Below are positions 27,887-37,260 of a DNA stretch of 64,000 nucleotides, piece after piece (position 1 is the stretch's first letter; each line of letters starts with the position of its first letter). The notes under the pieces were generated by a model, which saw only the letters and a list, made by a program, of their open reading frames with translations, was not told the DNA's origin and did not search any database. Source of the DNA: Limnobaculum parvum (GTDB lineage: Bacteria > Pseudomonadota > Gammaproteobacteria > Enterobacterales > Enterobacteriaceae); the NCBI RefSeq assembly GCF_003096015.2, contig NZ_CP029185.2, positions 1,708,001 through 1,772,000 on the forward strand. The letters run 5' to 3'. Both the position numbers and the translations under genes were made by a program.

Positions 27887-28492
27887 TCAGGCAGAAACGT
27901 ATTGCTGAATAAAGGACTTCGCGTCTTCTTGTGCTTTTTGAGCCACTTCAGGGCCGTAAGCAACGCCCTCCTGATAAACAAACTCAACATCGGTAATACC
28001 AATGAAGCCCAGGAAGAGTTTCAGATAAGGAGCAACCAGATCGGTTGGGGAATCTTTATGGATACCACCACGGCTGGTTAAGATATAAACTTTTTTACCG
28101 ATGACCAAACCTTCAGGGCCTTTCTCGGTATAGCGGAACGTCACGCCAGCACGAGCAATTAGGTCAAAATAGTTTTTTAACTGGGTGGAGATATTGAAGT
28201 TATACATTGGTGCACCAATAACAATAACATCATTACCTTGCAGTTCTGCAATCAGTTCATCAGACAGCGCTAGCGCCTCTTGTTGACGAGCCGTCATGGG
28301 TTGTTCGGATGGACGCATAGCACCAACCAGCTCACCATCTAATACTGGGATAGGGTTAGCGGCGAGATCGCGTACGGTAACGATGTCAGACGGGTGTTCT
28401 TGTTTCCATTTTTCGACAAAGAAATCAGCTAAAATATTTGATTGAGAATAGCCAGAAAGAATGCTCGATTTGATGACTAAAACCTTACTCAT
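27887..28492 (-). CDS. azoR: FMN-dependent NADH-azoreductase
   Basis: Flavodoxin-fold NAD(P)H quinone/azo reductase, 201 residues as in E. coli. Phosphate-binding loop SSILSGYSQSN at residues 9-19, the APMYNFNIST motif at about 95 and the TSRGGIHKDS loop at about 139. ATG follows AAGGAATTATC. Protects against quinone and thiol-specific stress. Single gene, divergent from hrpA. Confidence 0.95.
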   Translation of the reverse strand: MSKVLVIKSSILSGYSQSNILADFFVEKWKQEHPSDIVTVRDLAANPIPVLDGELVGAMRPSEQPMTARQQEALALSDELIAELQGNDVIVIGAPMYNFNISTQLKNYFDLIARAGVTFRYTEKGPEGLVIGKKVYILTSRGGIHKDSPTDLVAPYLKLFLGFIGITDVEFVYQEGVAYGPEVAQKAQEDAKSFIQQYVSA

Positions 28493-28720
28493 GATAATTC
28501 CTTGTTTATGTTGACCAATAACAGGGTGCCCCCGTGATGTATTACATCATATTCGGCTCTTTATCAATTTGATAGCGTAATAATTAGACAAGGTCATTCT
28601 AATTTTTTGAATAAGATAGCAAGGTGACTTATCCGCTTATAAATCAGGTTTGTGGTAATATAATGAGTAACAGAACCATCAATGGTACACATCAGTTTAT
28701 TTAGAACAGGATTCTAGACA

Positions 28721-31700
28721 GTGAAATCCCCACTAGCCGCATTATCCGGTCAAATTCGGCATTTAATGTTGCGCGATCAGAAACGGTTGCGTCGTCGTTT
28801 AGACGGTGCTCGTAAAATCACCGATAGTGAAAAATTATCATTAATTGCAGCGGAAATTAAGTCTGGCATTCAGAGCGGCTTGCAGCGTATTGCGAATAGA
28901 AAAGCCGCATGTCCGGCAATAAGTTATCCGGAAAACCTGCCGGTTAGCCAGAAGAAAGATCAACTGCTGGCGGCCATTCGTGACCACCAGGTGGTCATTA
29001 TTGCGGGAGAGACCGGTTCGGGAAAAACCACTCAAATACCTAAACTCTGCCTTGAACTGGGTCGGGGAATTAAAGGTATTATCGGTCATACGCAGCCAAG
29101 ACGATTGGCTGCCCGTTCTGTTGCGGGGCGTATTGCTGACGAATTGAGTGTAACGCTGGGTTCTGCCGTGGGTTATAAGGTTCGTTTTAACGATCGAATT
29201 AGTGACACGACACTCGTTAAGCTGATGACTGATGGTATTTTATTAGCAGAAATACAGCAGGATCGCTTACTCAGCCAATATGACACAATTATCATCGACG
29301 AGGCCCATGAACGTAGTCTGAATATCGATTTTATTCTGGGCTATTTACGCCAACTGTTGCCGAAACGTCCGGATCTTAAAGTGATCATCACTTCGGCGAC
29401 TATCGATCCTCAACGCTTTTCCCGTCATTTTAATCATGCTCCGGTAATTGAGGTTTCTGGTCGTACTTATCCGGTAGAAGTCCGTTATCGGCCAATCGTA
29501 GAAGATGCAGACGATAGCGAACGGGATCAGACCCAAGCGATACTGGATGCCGTTGATGAACTGATGCATGAAGCACCGGGGGATATCCTGGTATTTATGA
29601 GCGGTGAGCGTGAAATTCGCGATACGGCAGATGCGCTTAATAAACAGGAGCTGGCGCATACGGAAGTCCTACCGCTGTATGCCCGTCTGTCTAATAACGA
29701 TCAGAATAGGGTGTTTCAATCCCATACCGGCCGCCGTATTGTACTGGCCACTAACGTGGCAGAAACCTCGCTGACCGTCCCGGGAATTAAATATGTTATT
29801 GATCCGGGTACCGCCCGTATCAGTCGCTATAGCGCTAGAACCAAAGTGCAGCGCTTGCCAATAGAACCCATTTCTCAGGCCTCCGCCAATCAGCGTAAAG
29901 GGCGATGTGGCCGGGTATCGGATGGTATCTGTATTCGCCTGTATTCTGAACAGGATTTCCTCTCCCGTCCGGAGTTTACCGATCCAGAAATTCTTCGTAC
30001 CAATCTGGCCTCCGTTATTTTGCAGATGACGGCCATTGGGCTGGGTGATATCGCCGCATTCCCGTTTGTAGAAGCACCAGATAAACGCAATATTCAGGAT
30101 GGCGTAAGGCTGTTGGAAGAATTGGGGGCCATTGAGCACAACGAGCAGGGCAAAGGACATCTGACGCCGATAGGTCGCCAACTGGCCCAATTGCCTATTG
30201 ATCCACGTTTAGCTCGAATGGTGATTGAAGGGCAGAATAATGGTTGCGTACGCGAAGTGATGATTATTACTTCTGCGTTATCGATTCAGGACCCACGTGA
30301 GCGTCCGCTGGAGAAACAGCAGGCGTCAGATGAAAAGCATCGTCGATTTATTGATAAAGACTCTGACTTTTTGGCTTTTGTTAACCTGTGGAACTATTTG
30401 GGTGAACAGCAGGAAGAATTATCGTCATCCCAGTTCCGTAAGTTATGTAAAGGGGATTTCCTCAACTATCTGCGGGTACGGGAATGGCAGGATGTTTACA
30501 CTCAACTGCGGCAGGTGGTGAAAGAGTTAGGCTTTCCGGTTAATAGCACCCCGGCTGAATATCGTGAGGTGCATACTGCGCTGCTGTCAGGTTTGTTATC
30601 CCATATCGGTCAAAAAGATTTGGATAAGCATGAGTTTACCGGTGCCCGCAATGCCCGATTCTCTATTTTTCCCGGATCTGGTTTATTCAAAAAACCACCT
30701 AAGTGGGTGATGGTAGCCGAACTGGTGGAAACCACCCGCCTGTGGGGACGTATTGCTGCTCGACTGGAACCCGAATGGATTGAACCGTTGGCCCAGCACT
30801 TGATTAAACATGCTTATAGTGACCCGCATTGGGAGAAGGCTCAAGGTGCGGTCATCGCCAGCGAAAAGGTCACACTGTTTGGCTTACCGATTGTGAATGA
30901 ACGCAAAATTCAGTATGGAGCTATTGATCCGGTTCTTAGCCGTGAGTTGTTTATTCGCCATGCTTTGGTCGAAGGTGAATGGCAAACGCGTCACCCATTC
31001 TTTAAAGCCAATTTGCGTTTGATGTCTGAAGTTGAAGATCTGGAAAATAAATCGCGACGTCGAGATATTTTGGTGGATGATGAGACGCTGTTTAATTTCT
31101 ACGATCGCCGCATTGGCGAAGAGGTGGTCTCTAGCCGCCATTTTGATAGCTGGTGGAAAAAGATCGCCCGCCAACAGCCGGAACTGCTGAATTTCGAAAA
31201 ATCGATGTTGATTAAAGAAGGCGCCAGCAAAATTAATGCGCAGGATTATCCTAATAGCTGGTACCAAGGAAATTTAAAGCTGCGGGTTACCTATCAGTTT
31301 GAACTCGGGGCTAATGCGGATGGGGTAACGCTTCATATTCCATTACCGATCCTTAATCAGGTGCAGGAAGAGGGCTTTGACTGGCAAATTCCGGGACTGC
31401 GTCGGGATTTGGTTATTGCGCTGATTAAGTCGTTACCAAAACCAATACGCCGTAATTTTGTGCCTGCGCCAAACTATGCTGAAGCTTTTCTGCAAAGAGC
31501 CAAACCGCTGGAAATGAGTCTGTTAGACGCACTAGAAAAAGAGCTTCGTTTAATGACTGGCGTTACGGTGTCACGTGAATCATGGCAGTTAGATCAGATT
31601 CCCGATCATCTTAAAATCACTTTCCGGGTGCTTGGTGATAAAAGCAAAATGTTGGCAGAAGGTAAAGATCTGGCACAGTTAAAGCGCCAGCTTAAAGGCG

Positions 31701-32608
31701 AAGTTCAACAGACTTTATCAGCGGTTGCCGATGACGGTATTGAACAAACCGGGCTTCACGTCTGGTCTTTTGGTTCATTGCCTAAACGTTTTGAGCAAAA
31801 ACGTGGGGGTTACTCGGTTAAGGCCTATCCGGCGTTAACCGACGAAAAAGATAGCGTCGGGATTCAGCTATTTGAAACCGAACAGGAACAACAGCAGGTG
31901 ATGTGGAAAGGAACACGTCGGTTGTTATTGTTGAATATTCCATCGCCGGTTAAGTATTTACATGAGAAGTTGCCGAATAAAGCCAAACTGGGCCTTTATT
32001 TTAATCCATTTGGTAAAGTGCTGGATTTAATTGATGACTGTATTGCCTGTGGCGTGGATAAGCTGGTCATTGAACACGGCGGCCCGGCTTGGGATGAAGC
32101 TTCTTTCGATTCACTGAAAGAGTTTATTCGTGCTGAATTGAATGAGAGCGTAGTGGCTATTGCCAAACAGGTCGAACAGATTCTGACTACCGCACATAAC
32201 ATTAATAAGCGTCTTAAAGGGCGGGTTGATATGTCGGTAGCGTTGGCGCTGTCAGATATTAAAGCTCAGATGGGGCGTCTGATTTATCGTGGATTTGTTT
32301 GTGAAAGCAGTTGGCATCGATTGCCGGATATCTTACGTTATCTACAGGCGATTGACCGTAGGATAGATAAACTGCCGGTTGATCCTCATCGTGACAGAGC
32401 CCAAATGCTAAAAGTTGAGCATACTCAAAAGACTTACCAGCTGTTATTGAATAAGCTTCCACCTCATAAGCCACTCAGTGATGAAGTGATAGAAATCCGC
32501 TGGATGATAGAAGAGTTAAGGGTGAGTTATTTTGCTCAGCAATTGGGTACGCCGTCTCCAATCTCGGATAAACGCATTCAGCAGGCCATCGATAAAGTTA
32601 CAGTGTAA
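28721..32608 (+). CDS. hrpA: ATP-dependent RNA helicase HrpA
   Basis: DEAH-box helicase, 1295 residues (1300 in E. coli), reported to act on stalled ribosomes and mRNA. Walker A GETGSGKTTQ at about 98-107, DEAH box IIDEAHERS at about 192, SAT motif ITSATID, motif VI QRKGRCGRVSDG, then the HA2/OB fold and the long C-terminal DUF3418 domain typical for HrpA. GTG start: no in-frame ATG gives a better N-terminus. Convergent with ydgI; two perfect hairpins follow. Confidence 0.95.
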   Translation: MKSPLAALSGQIRHLMLRDQKRLRRRLDGARKITDSEKLSLIAAEIKSGIQSGLQRIANRKAACPAISYPENLPVSQKKDQLLAAIRDHQVVIIAGETGSGKTTQIPKLCLELGRGIKGIIGHTQPRRLAARSVAGRIADELSVTLGSAVGYKVRFNDRISDTTLVKLMTDGILLAEIQQDRLLSQYDTIIIDEAHERSLNIDFILGYLRQLLPKRPDLKVIITSATIDPQRFSRHFNHAPVIEVSGRTYPVEVRYRPIVEDADDSERDQTQAILDAVDELMHEAPGDILVFMSGEREIRDTADALNKQELAHTEVLPLYARLSNNDQNRVFQSHTGRRIVLATNVAETSLTVPGIKYVIDPGTARISRYSARTKVQRLPIEPISQASANQRKGRCGRVSDGICIRLYSEQDFLSRPEFTDPEILRTNLASVILQMTAIGLGDIAAFPFVEAPDKRNIQDGVRLLEELGAIEHNEQGKGHLTPIGRQLAQLPIDPRLARMVIEGQNNGCVREVMIITSALSIQDPRERPLEKQQASDEKHRRFIDKDSDFLAFVNLWNYLGEQQEELSSSQFRKLCKGDFLNYLRVREWQDVYTQLRQVVKELGFPVNSTPAEYREVHTALLSGLLSHIGQKDLDKHEFTGARNARFSIFPGSGLFKKPPKWVMVAELVETTRLWGRIAARLEPEWIEPLAQHLIKHAYSDPHWEKAQGAVIASEKVTLFGLPIVNERKIQYGAIDPVLSRELFIRHALVEGEWQTRHPFFKANLRLMSEVEDLENKSRRRDILVDDETLFNFYDRRIGEEVVSSRHFDSWWKKIARQQPELLNFEKSMLIKEGASKINAQDYPNSWYQGNLKLRVTYQFELGANADGVTLHIPLPILNQVQEEGFDWQIPGLRRDLVIALIKSLPKPIRRNFVPAPNYAEAFLQRAKPLEMSLLDALEKELRLMTGVTVSRESWQLDQIPDHLKITFRVLGDKSKMLAEGKDLAQLKRQLKGEVQQTLSAVADDGIEQTGLHVWSFGSLPKRFEQKRGGYSVKAYPALTDEKDSVGIQLFETEQEQQQVMWKGTRRLLLLNIPSPVKYLHEKLPNKAKLGLYFNPFGKVLDLIDDCIACGVDKLVIEHGGPAWDEASFDSLKEFIRAELNESVVAIAKQVEQILTTAHNINKRLKGRVDMSVALALSDIKAQMGRLIYRGFVCESSWHRLPDILRYLQAIDRRIDKLPVDPHRDRAQMLKVEHTQKTYQLLLNKLPPHKPLSDEVIEIRWMIEELRVSYFAQQLGTPSPISDKRIQQAIDKVTV

Positions 32609-32613
32609 CAAAA

Positions 32614-32692
32614 CGCCAAACCTCGAGGTTTGGCGAAGCAGTGCCGGTGCGTAAACGCGGAATTGTTAAGGGGGCTTGCCAGCCCCCTTAAC
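32614..32692. other. Two perfect hairpins between convergent hrpA and ydgI
   Basis: First, a 22-base perfect palindrome CGCCAAACCTC/GAGGTTTGGCG (32614-32635). Second, a 12-base stem GTTAAGGGGGCT/AGCCCCCTTAAC with a 4-base loop (32665-32692). Neither is followed by a T-run, so they are atypical as intrinsic terminators but probably protect mRNA 3' ends. Confidence 0.6.
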
Positions 32693-32756
32693 TCGGTCAC
32701 TTGCACCGTAGTCTAATTGAACTCAATGCTATTAGTGGAGGAAATTGGTTGGATAC

Positions 32757-34163
32757 TCAACTCAATCCCGACGATAACGTCATCCACAACGCCGGTGCTA
32801 ACAAAGCAAACAACAAAACAATAATGGCTCGTTCAGTGGTGTTCAGTGGCTTCTTCTTATTAACTGCCGCATAGCGGGCATAAATAAATACCAGAATACC
32901 AGGTGCGTATAGCACTACCGACATAAATAGGTTTTCTAGGCCGGAAGCGTAGATTAACCACAGGCCATAAATACTGGCTCCTGCAGCGGTTAGCCCTAAT
33001 TTTATACTCTTACGGCGAATGGCCTCTTTGAGCAGGAAAGCCCCCACCAGAAAATAGGGGATCAGAATCATCTCAGAAGCAATGATCAGCAGGGTATTGT
33101 AGTTACTGCCAGTCAACCAGATTAGCAGTAGGCTGAGCTGAATAATGCCATTGGTAAACCATAGTGATGAAGATGGTGCGCCTTTATGATTTTGGTGAAT
33201 AAAAGCATGGGGGAAAGCACCGTGCTGAGCGGCCAAAAATGGGACTTCAGCGGCCATAATCGTCCAACTCAAATAGGCTGCACATACTGAAACAATTAAG
33301 CCAGCGGCAATCACAATTTCGCCAATTGGCCCCATTAACATGACCATTACGCCAGACATTGACGGATTACGCATACCGGCTAATTCAACACGCGGAACTA
33401 CGCCCAGCGACAGCAGCGTGATTAGCAGATAAACGCACAGCGCCATTAGAACGGCCAAAACGGTTGCACGACCCACATCCGCTTTATGCTTTGCCCGGCT
33501 GGAAACCACTACCGCACCTTCAATCCCGATAAACACCCAAAGCGTGATCAGCATGGTGCTTTTTACCTGTTCCCAAACCGGTTGCCCCAGATTAATACCG
33601 GTAAAATCGAGTTTGAAAACATCAATATTGAAAGCCAGCGTTGCCAGAAGAATGAATAACCCAATCGGGATTAGTTTAGCCAGCGTAGCGATGAGGTTAA
33701 TTAATGCAGCCGTTTGGACACCGCGTAATATTAATCCGTGAACGATCCATAGCAGTACTGAAGCCCCCAGCATAGCTTGCCAGGTATTACCTTCACCAAA
33801 AACGACATGGCCGGGAGAGTCGGTAAAGAAACTCAGGGCAGCAAAGACAATCACCAGATAAGAGAGGTTGGCAATGACGGCGCAAATCCAATACCCCCAA
33901 GCAGAACAGAAACCAATCAGCTCACCAAAGCCTTCTTTAGCGTAGGTAAATATACCTCCGTCAAGATCGGGGCGAATGCGTGTTAGTTGTAGTAGGGCAA
34001 AGGCCAGAAATAGAATACCGGTGCCAGTAATCGCCCAACCGATCAATAGTGCCGCAGGGCTTGCTACTTCAGCCATATTTTGTGGCAGGCTGAATATGCC
34101 AGCGCCGAGCATAGAACTTAATACCAGCGCGGTTAGCGTGGTAAGGCCGAGTTTTTTTTCCAA
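32757..34163 (-). CDS. ydgI: Amino-acid antiporter YdgI (ArcD-like, basic amino acids)
   Basis: APC superfamily transporter of 468 residues with about 12-13 membrane segments. The first segment has the family motif LSSMLGAGIFSLPQNM and there is a conserved IGIEGAVVVSSRA block. It aligns closely end to end with E. coli YdgI, a paralogue of arginine:ornithine antiporter ArcD; the real substrate is inferred, not proven. Order ydgI-ydgH-pntA is the same as in E. coli. Confidence 0.9.
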   Translation of the reverse strand: MEKKLGLTTLTALVLSSMLGAGIFSLPQNMAEVASPAALLIGWAITGTGILFLAFALLQLTRIRPDLDGGIFTYAKEGFGELIGFCSAWGYWICAVIANLSYLVIVFAALSFFTDSPGHVVFGEGNTWQAMLGASVLLWIVHGLILRGVQTAALINLIATLAKLIPIGLFILLATLAFNIDVFKLDFTGINLGQPVWEQVKSTMLITLWVFIGIEGAVVVSSRAKHKADVGRATVLAVLMALCVYLLITLLSLGVVPRVELAGMRNPSMSGVMVMLMGPIGEIVIAAGLIVSVCAAYLSWTIMAAEVPFLAAQHGAFPHAFIHQNHKGAPSSSLWFTNGIIQLSLLLIWLTGSNYNTLLIIASEMILIPYFLVGAFLLKEAIRRKSIKLGLTAAGASIYGLWLIYASGLENLFMSVVLYAPGILVFIYARYAAVNKKKPLNTTERAIIVLLFALLAPALWMTLSSGLS

Positions 34164-34338
34164 CGTCAGATACCTGATAAAGAGCGGTCACATTAGCCTA
34201 TCGGGCTACGACAACGGTGTCGCCGCTTCGCCGCAGATTGACTAAAAAATTCTGCTGATTCTACGTAGCGATGACCGACGTTGCAATGGATTAATGCACT
34301 GAAAAAGGACCAAACGCCGAGGGGGAAATCGCAGGCAT

Positions 34339-34366
34339 AAAAAAGGGCGATAACTTATCGCCCTTT
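34339..34366 (-). terminator. Terminator of ydgH
   Basis: AAAGGGCGATAA stem with complement TTATCGCCCTTT, followed on the minus strand by six U. Confidence 0.85.
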
Positions 34367-34385
34367 AGTATTCTAATAAGATGAT

Positions 34386-35339
34386 TTATTTGAAAATATC
34401 AGCTGTTACAGTAGTGTTACCACTGCCTTTTTGCCATTCGCGGGTTACGTGGAAATATTTACCACCTTTATCCGCGGCGCGTTTAGCGATTTGCTCATAC
34501 ATCTCAACGGAGTTGCTGAAGTTATCGGTCAAGGTAACGCTATCAAAGGGTGTCATCTTCATTGCTGTAGCATTATTGAGCATCTGAATTTTGGTGCCAT
34601 CTTTAAGCGTCACAGTATAGCGAGAACCTTCTGAACTGGTCTGAGTTTCAAAGAAACGACCTACATCAGCACTGAATGAACTGGAAGACGCCACGTTTGG
34701 AATCTCAACTTCAGCCGCCGCAGCACCACCGGCAGCCAACGCGGCTTTACCCGCATCTGAATCAGCAGGAATAGGATCAGCTTGAGTTTGAACTTTACGT
34801 ACAGCGGCATCTTTCTTATATATAAACGCCGTCACGTATTGGTTAGAGCCACGGTTTGCGTCAATTTGTCTGACGATGAAGAAAGAATAAGCGCCTTTTT
34901 CACTGGCCAGTTTACCAATAGCGTTATTGATATCGTCCTGAATAGGGTAGTTACCGCGAAGAGAAACGGTATCAAAAGGTTCTAACTTGCTGGCCTCGTC
35001 GCGAGGTAATTCACGCACGCCGTTGTATACGCGGTATTTCACTTCATTACTGACTGGCTGAGCATCGGCACGATACAGGTCAACCGTAACGCGTGAATTG
35101 CTACCATTATTTACTTCGCTCATATCACGAACAAAGAACGCTGATGCACCATGCTTATCCGCTTGTTTTGATGCTGCTTGGTTGGCGTCATAAAGACTAT
35201 CGTAACGACCAGAAAAAGTAATTCTATCAAAAGGGACTAATGAATCAGCCTTCTCAGGGGTGAGTTCTTCGGCAGCAAATACAGAAAAAGCCATTCCAGA
35301 AAGCAGGGCTGTGGTAATTAGCGTTGTCTTCAGCTTCAT
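34386..35339 (-). CDS. ydgH: YdgH, periplasmic protein with three DUF1471 repeats
   Basis: 317 residues (314 in E. coli). Signal peptide ending at FAA, then three repeats of the YhcN/DUF1471 type at about 35-105, 115-180 and 235-315, each with PFD..(S)L or (T)FSGRYDS-like starts and an R(D/Q/E)-containing strand. Members of this family are exported stress or biofilm-related proteins; the molecular role of YdgH is unknown. It has its own terminator and faces away from pntA. Confidence 0.92.
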   Translation of the reverse strand: MKLKTTLITTALLSGMAFSVFAAEELTPEKADSLVPFDRITFSGRYDSLYDANQAASKQADKHGASAFFVRDMSEVNNGSNSRVTVDLYRADAQPVSNEVKYRVYNGVRELPRDEASKLEPFDTVSLRGNYPIQDDINNAIGKLASEKGAYSFFIVRQIDANRGSNQYVTAFIYKKDAAVRKVQTQADPIPADSDAGKAALAAGGAAAAEVEIPNVASSSSFSADVGRFFETQTSSEGSRYTVTLKDGTKIQMLNNATAMKMTPFDSVTLTDNFSNSVEMYEQIAKRAADKGGKYFHVTREWQKGSGNTTVTADIFK

Positions 35340-35715
35340 AAAAGGATCCTTTACGCCTTAATTATTAACATTTGTTAACGTATGCATAAGTCAGTACCGA
35401 CAAGGGTAGGCAATTATGTCATGGAATTACAGGGGATGCTTTAGCATTTTTCATCATTTCAAGTTATAGCTAGGTAGCCATAAATCGGGCCTATTTACAC
35501 CACTCTGATAACAATCAGATAAAAAACTTGCGGATAAAGAGAGAGAACGGTGGATCGCCGAGTATATTTTCAGTAGGTTATAGGCAGCTGAATTAACCAA
35601 GGTAATTATCTTTTTGTGGTTATTACGCAAATCCAGTGTTCTCGGCTCAATAATGTAATAAATAAGTAAGATTTAACAATACACTTATCATCCACGACAG
35701 ATGAAAGGGAATATT
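35340..35715. other. Intergenic region between divergent ydgH and pntA
   Basis: 376 bases of promoter region for both transcription units. No operator or RNA gene can be supported. AAAGGGA just before 35716 is the pntA ribosome binding site. Confidence 0.45.
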
Positions 35716-37248
35716 ATGCGAATTGGTGTACCAAGAGAGCGGTTGGCCAATGAAGCCCGGGTTGCTGCAACACCGAAAACGGTTGAGCAGTTAATCAAGT
35801 TAGGCTTCAGTGTGGTCATAGAACAAGGAGCGGGTAAACTTGCCAGCTTTGAGGACTCAGCTTATGAAGCTGCCGCGGCAACGATTGTCTCAACAGATGA
35901 TGTCTGGCAGTCAGATATTATTTTGAAAGTTAATGCGCCAGAAGAGTTTGAAATCGAATTGCTTCGTGCAGGCACAACGCTGGTTAGTTTTATTTGGCCC
36001 GCGCAAAATCCCGAATTGATGCAAAAACTGGCTGACAAACAAGTTACCGTATTGGCAATGGATTCGGTGCCTCGTATTTCACGCGCCCAGTCAATGGATG
36101 CGCTAAGCTCAATGGCTAACATCGCCGGTTATCGGGCGATTGTTGAAGCTGCACACGAGTTTGGCCGTTTCTTTACGGGGCAAATTACTGCCGCAGGTAA
36201 AGTCCCTCCGGCAAAAGTAATGGTAATAGGGGCAGGGGTTGCCGGTTTAGCCGCTATCGGAGCCGCAGGCAGTCTGGGAGCGATTGTCCGTGCGTTTGAT
36301 ACCCGTCCTGAAGTAAAAGAACAGGTCCAGAGTATGGGCGCTGAATTCCTTGAATTAGATTTTGAGGAAGAGGCGGGTAGTGGTGATGGTTACGCGAAGG
36401 TGATGTCTGAAGCGTTTATTAAAGCCGAGATGGAGCTGTTTGCCGCTCAGGCTAAAGACGTGGACATTATTGTTACCACCGCATTGATCCCTGGCAAACC
36501 AGCACCAAAACTGATTACTACGGCTATGGTTGAATCCATGAAGCCTGGCAGTGTGATTGTTGACCTCGCGGCGCAAAACGGTGGTAACTGCGATTTGACC
36601 GTAGCGGATCAGATTACCGAAACACCGAACGGCGTGAAGATTATCGGTTATACCGATTTGCCAAGCCGTTTATCAACGCAGTCTTCTCAGCTTTATGGCA
36701 CTAACTTGGTTAACTTGTTAAAACTGTTGTGCAAAGAGAAGAACGGCGAGCTGGATATTAACTTTGAAGATGATGTGATTCGCGGTGTTACGGTAGTAAA
36801 AACCGGTGAGATCACTTGGCCTGCGCCACCAATCAAAGTTTCAGCACAACCGCAGAAGCCAAAAGTTGCCGATGTGATGGCAGCCAAAGCGGCGGCGGAA
36901 CCCTCTTCTCCGCTGAAAAAATACGCTATTCTGGCGTTAGCCATCATTCTGTTTGGCTGGTTAGCCAGCGTTGCTCCGGCATCTTTCCTTTCCCACTTTA
37001 CCGTTTTCGCACTTTCATGTGTGGTCGGCTATTACGTGGTGTGGAACGTAAGTCATGCGTTACATACCCCTCTAATGTCCGTGACCAATGCGATATCGGG
37101 CATTATTGTCGTCGGGGCACTGTTGCAGATTGGTCACGGCGGATGGGTGACATTCTTCTCATTTATCGCGGTACTGATCGCCAGTATTAATATTTTTGGT
37201 GGATTCACCGTCACCCAGCGCATGCTGAAAATGTTCCGGAAGAACTAA
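35716..37248 (+). CDS. pntA: NAD(P) transhydrogenase subunit alpha
   Basis: Proton-translocating transhydrogenase of the inner membrane, alpha subunit: NAD(H)-binding dI domain plus part of the membrane domain. 510 residues, the E. coli length, starting MRIGVPRERL at the ATG at 35716 with AAAGGGA upstream; an ATG five codons earlier carries the binding site inside it. Rossmann motif GAGVAGLAAIGAAGSLG at about 171-187, QSMGAEFLELDF, and four C-terminal membrane segments. The soluble-membrane linker lacks the Cys pair present in the E. coli protein. pntB follows after 12 bases. Confidence 0.96.
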   Translation: MRIGVPRERLANEARVAATPKTVEQLIKLGFSVVIEQGAGKLASFEDSAYEAAAATIVSTDDVWQSDIILKVNAPEEFEIELLRAGTTLVSFIWPAQNPELMQKLADKQVTVLAMDSVPRISRAQSMDALSSMANIAGYRAIVEAAHEFGRFFTGQITAAGKVPPAKVMVIGAGVAGLAAIGAAGSLGAIVRAFDTRPEVKEQVQSMGAEFLELDFEEEAGSGDGYAKVMSEAFIKAEMELFAAQAKDVDIIVTTALIPGKPAPKLITTAMVESMKPGSVIVDLAAQNGGNCDLTVADQITETPNGVKIIGYTDLPSRLSTQSSQLYGTNLVNLLKLLCKEKNGELDINFEDDVIRGVTVVKTGEITWPAPPIKVSAQPQKPKVADVMAAKAAAEPSSPLKKYAILALAIILFGWLASVAPASFLSHFTVFALSCVVGYYVVWNVSHALHTPLMSVTNAISGIIVVGALLQIGHGGWVTFFSFIAVLIASINIFGGFTVTQRMLKMFRKN

Positions 37249-37260
37249 GGAGTAACAAAT

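Noticed and set aside
32757..34163. True arginine:ornithine antiporter arcD of an arginine deiminase operon
   Set aside because: No arcA/B/C genes are adjacent and synteny with ydgH-pntAB points to YdgI.
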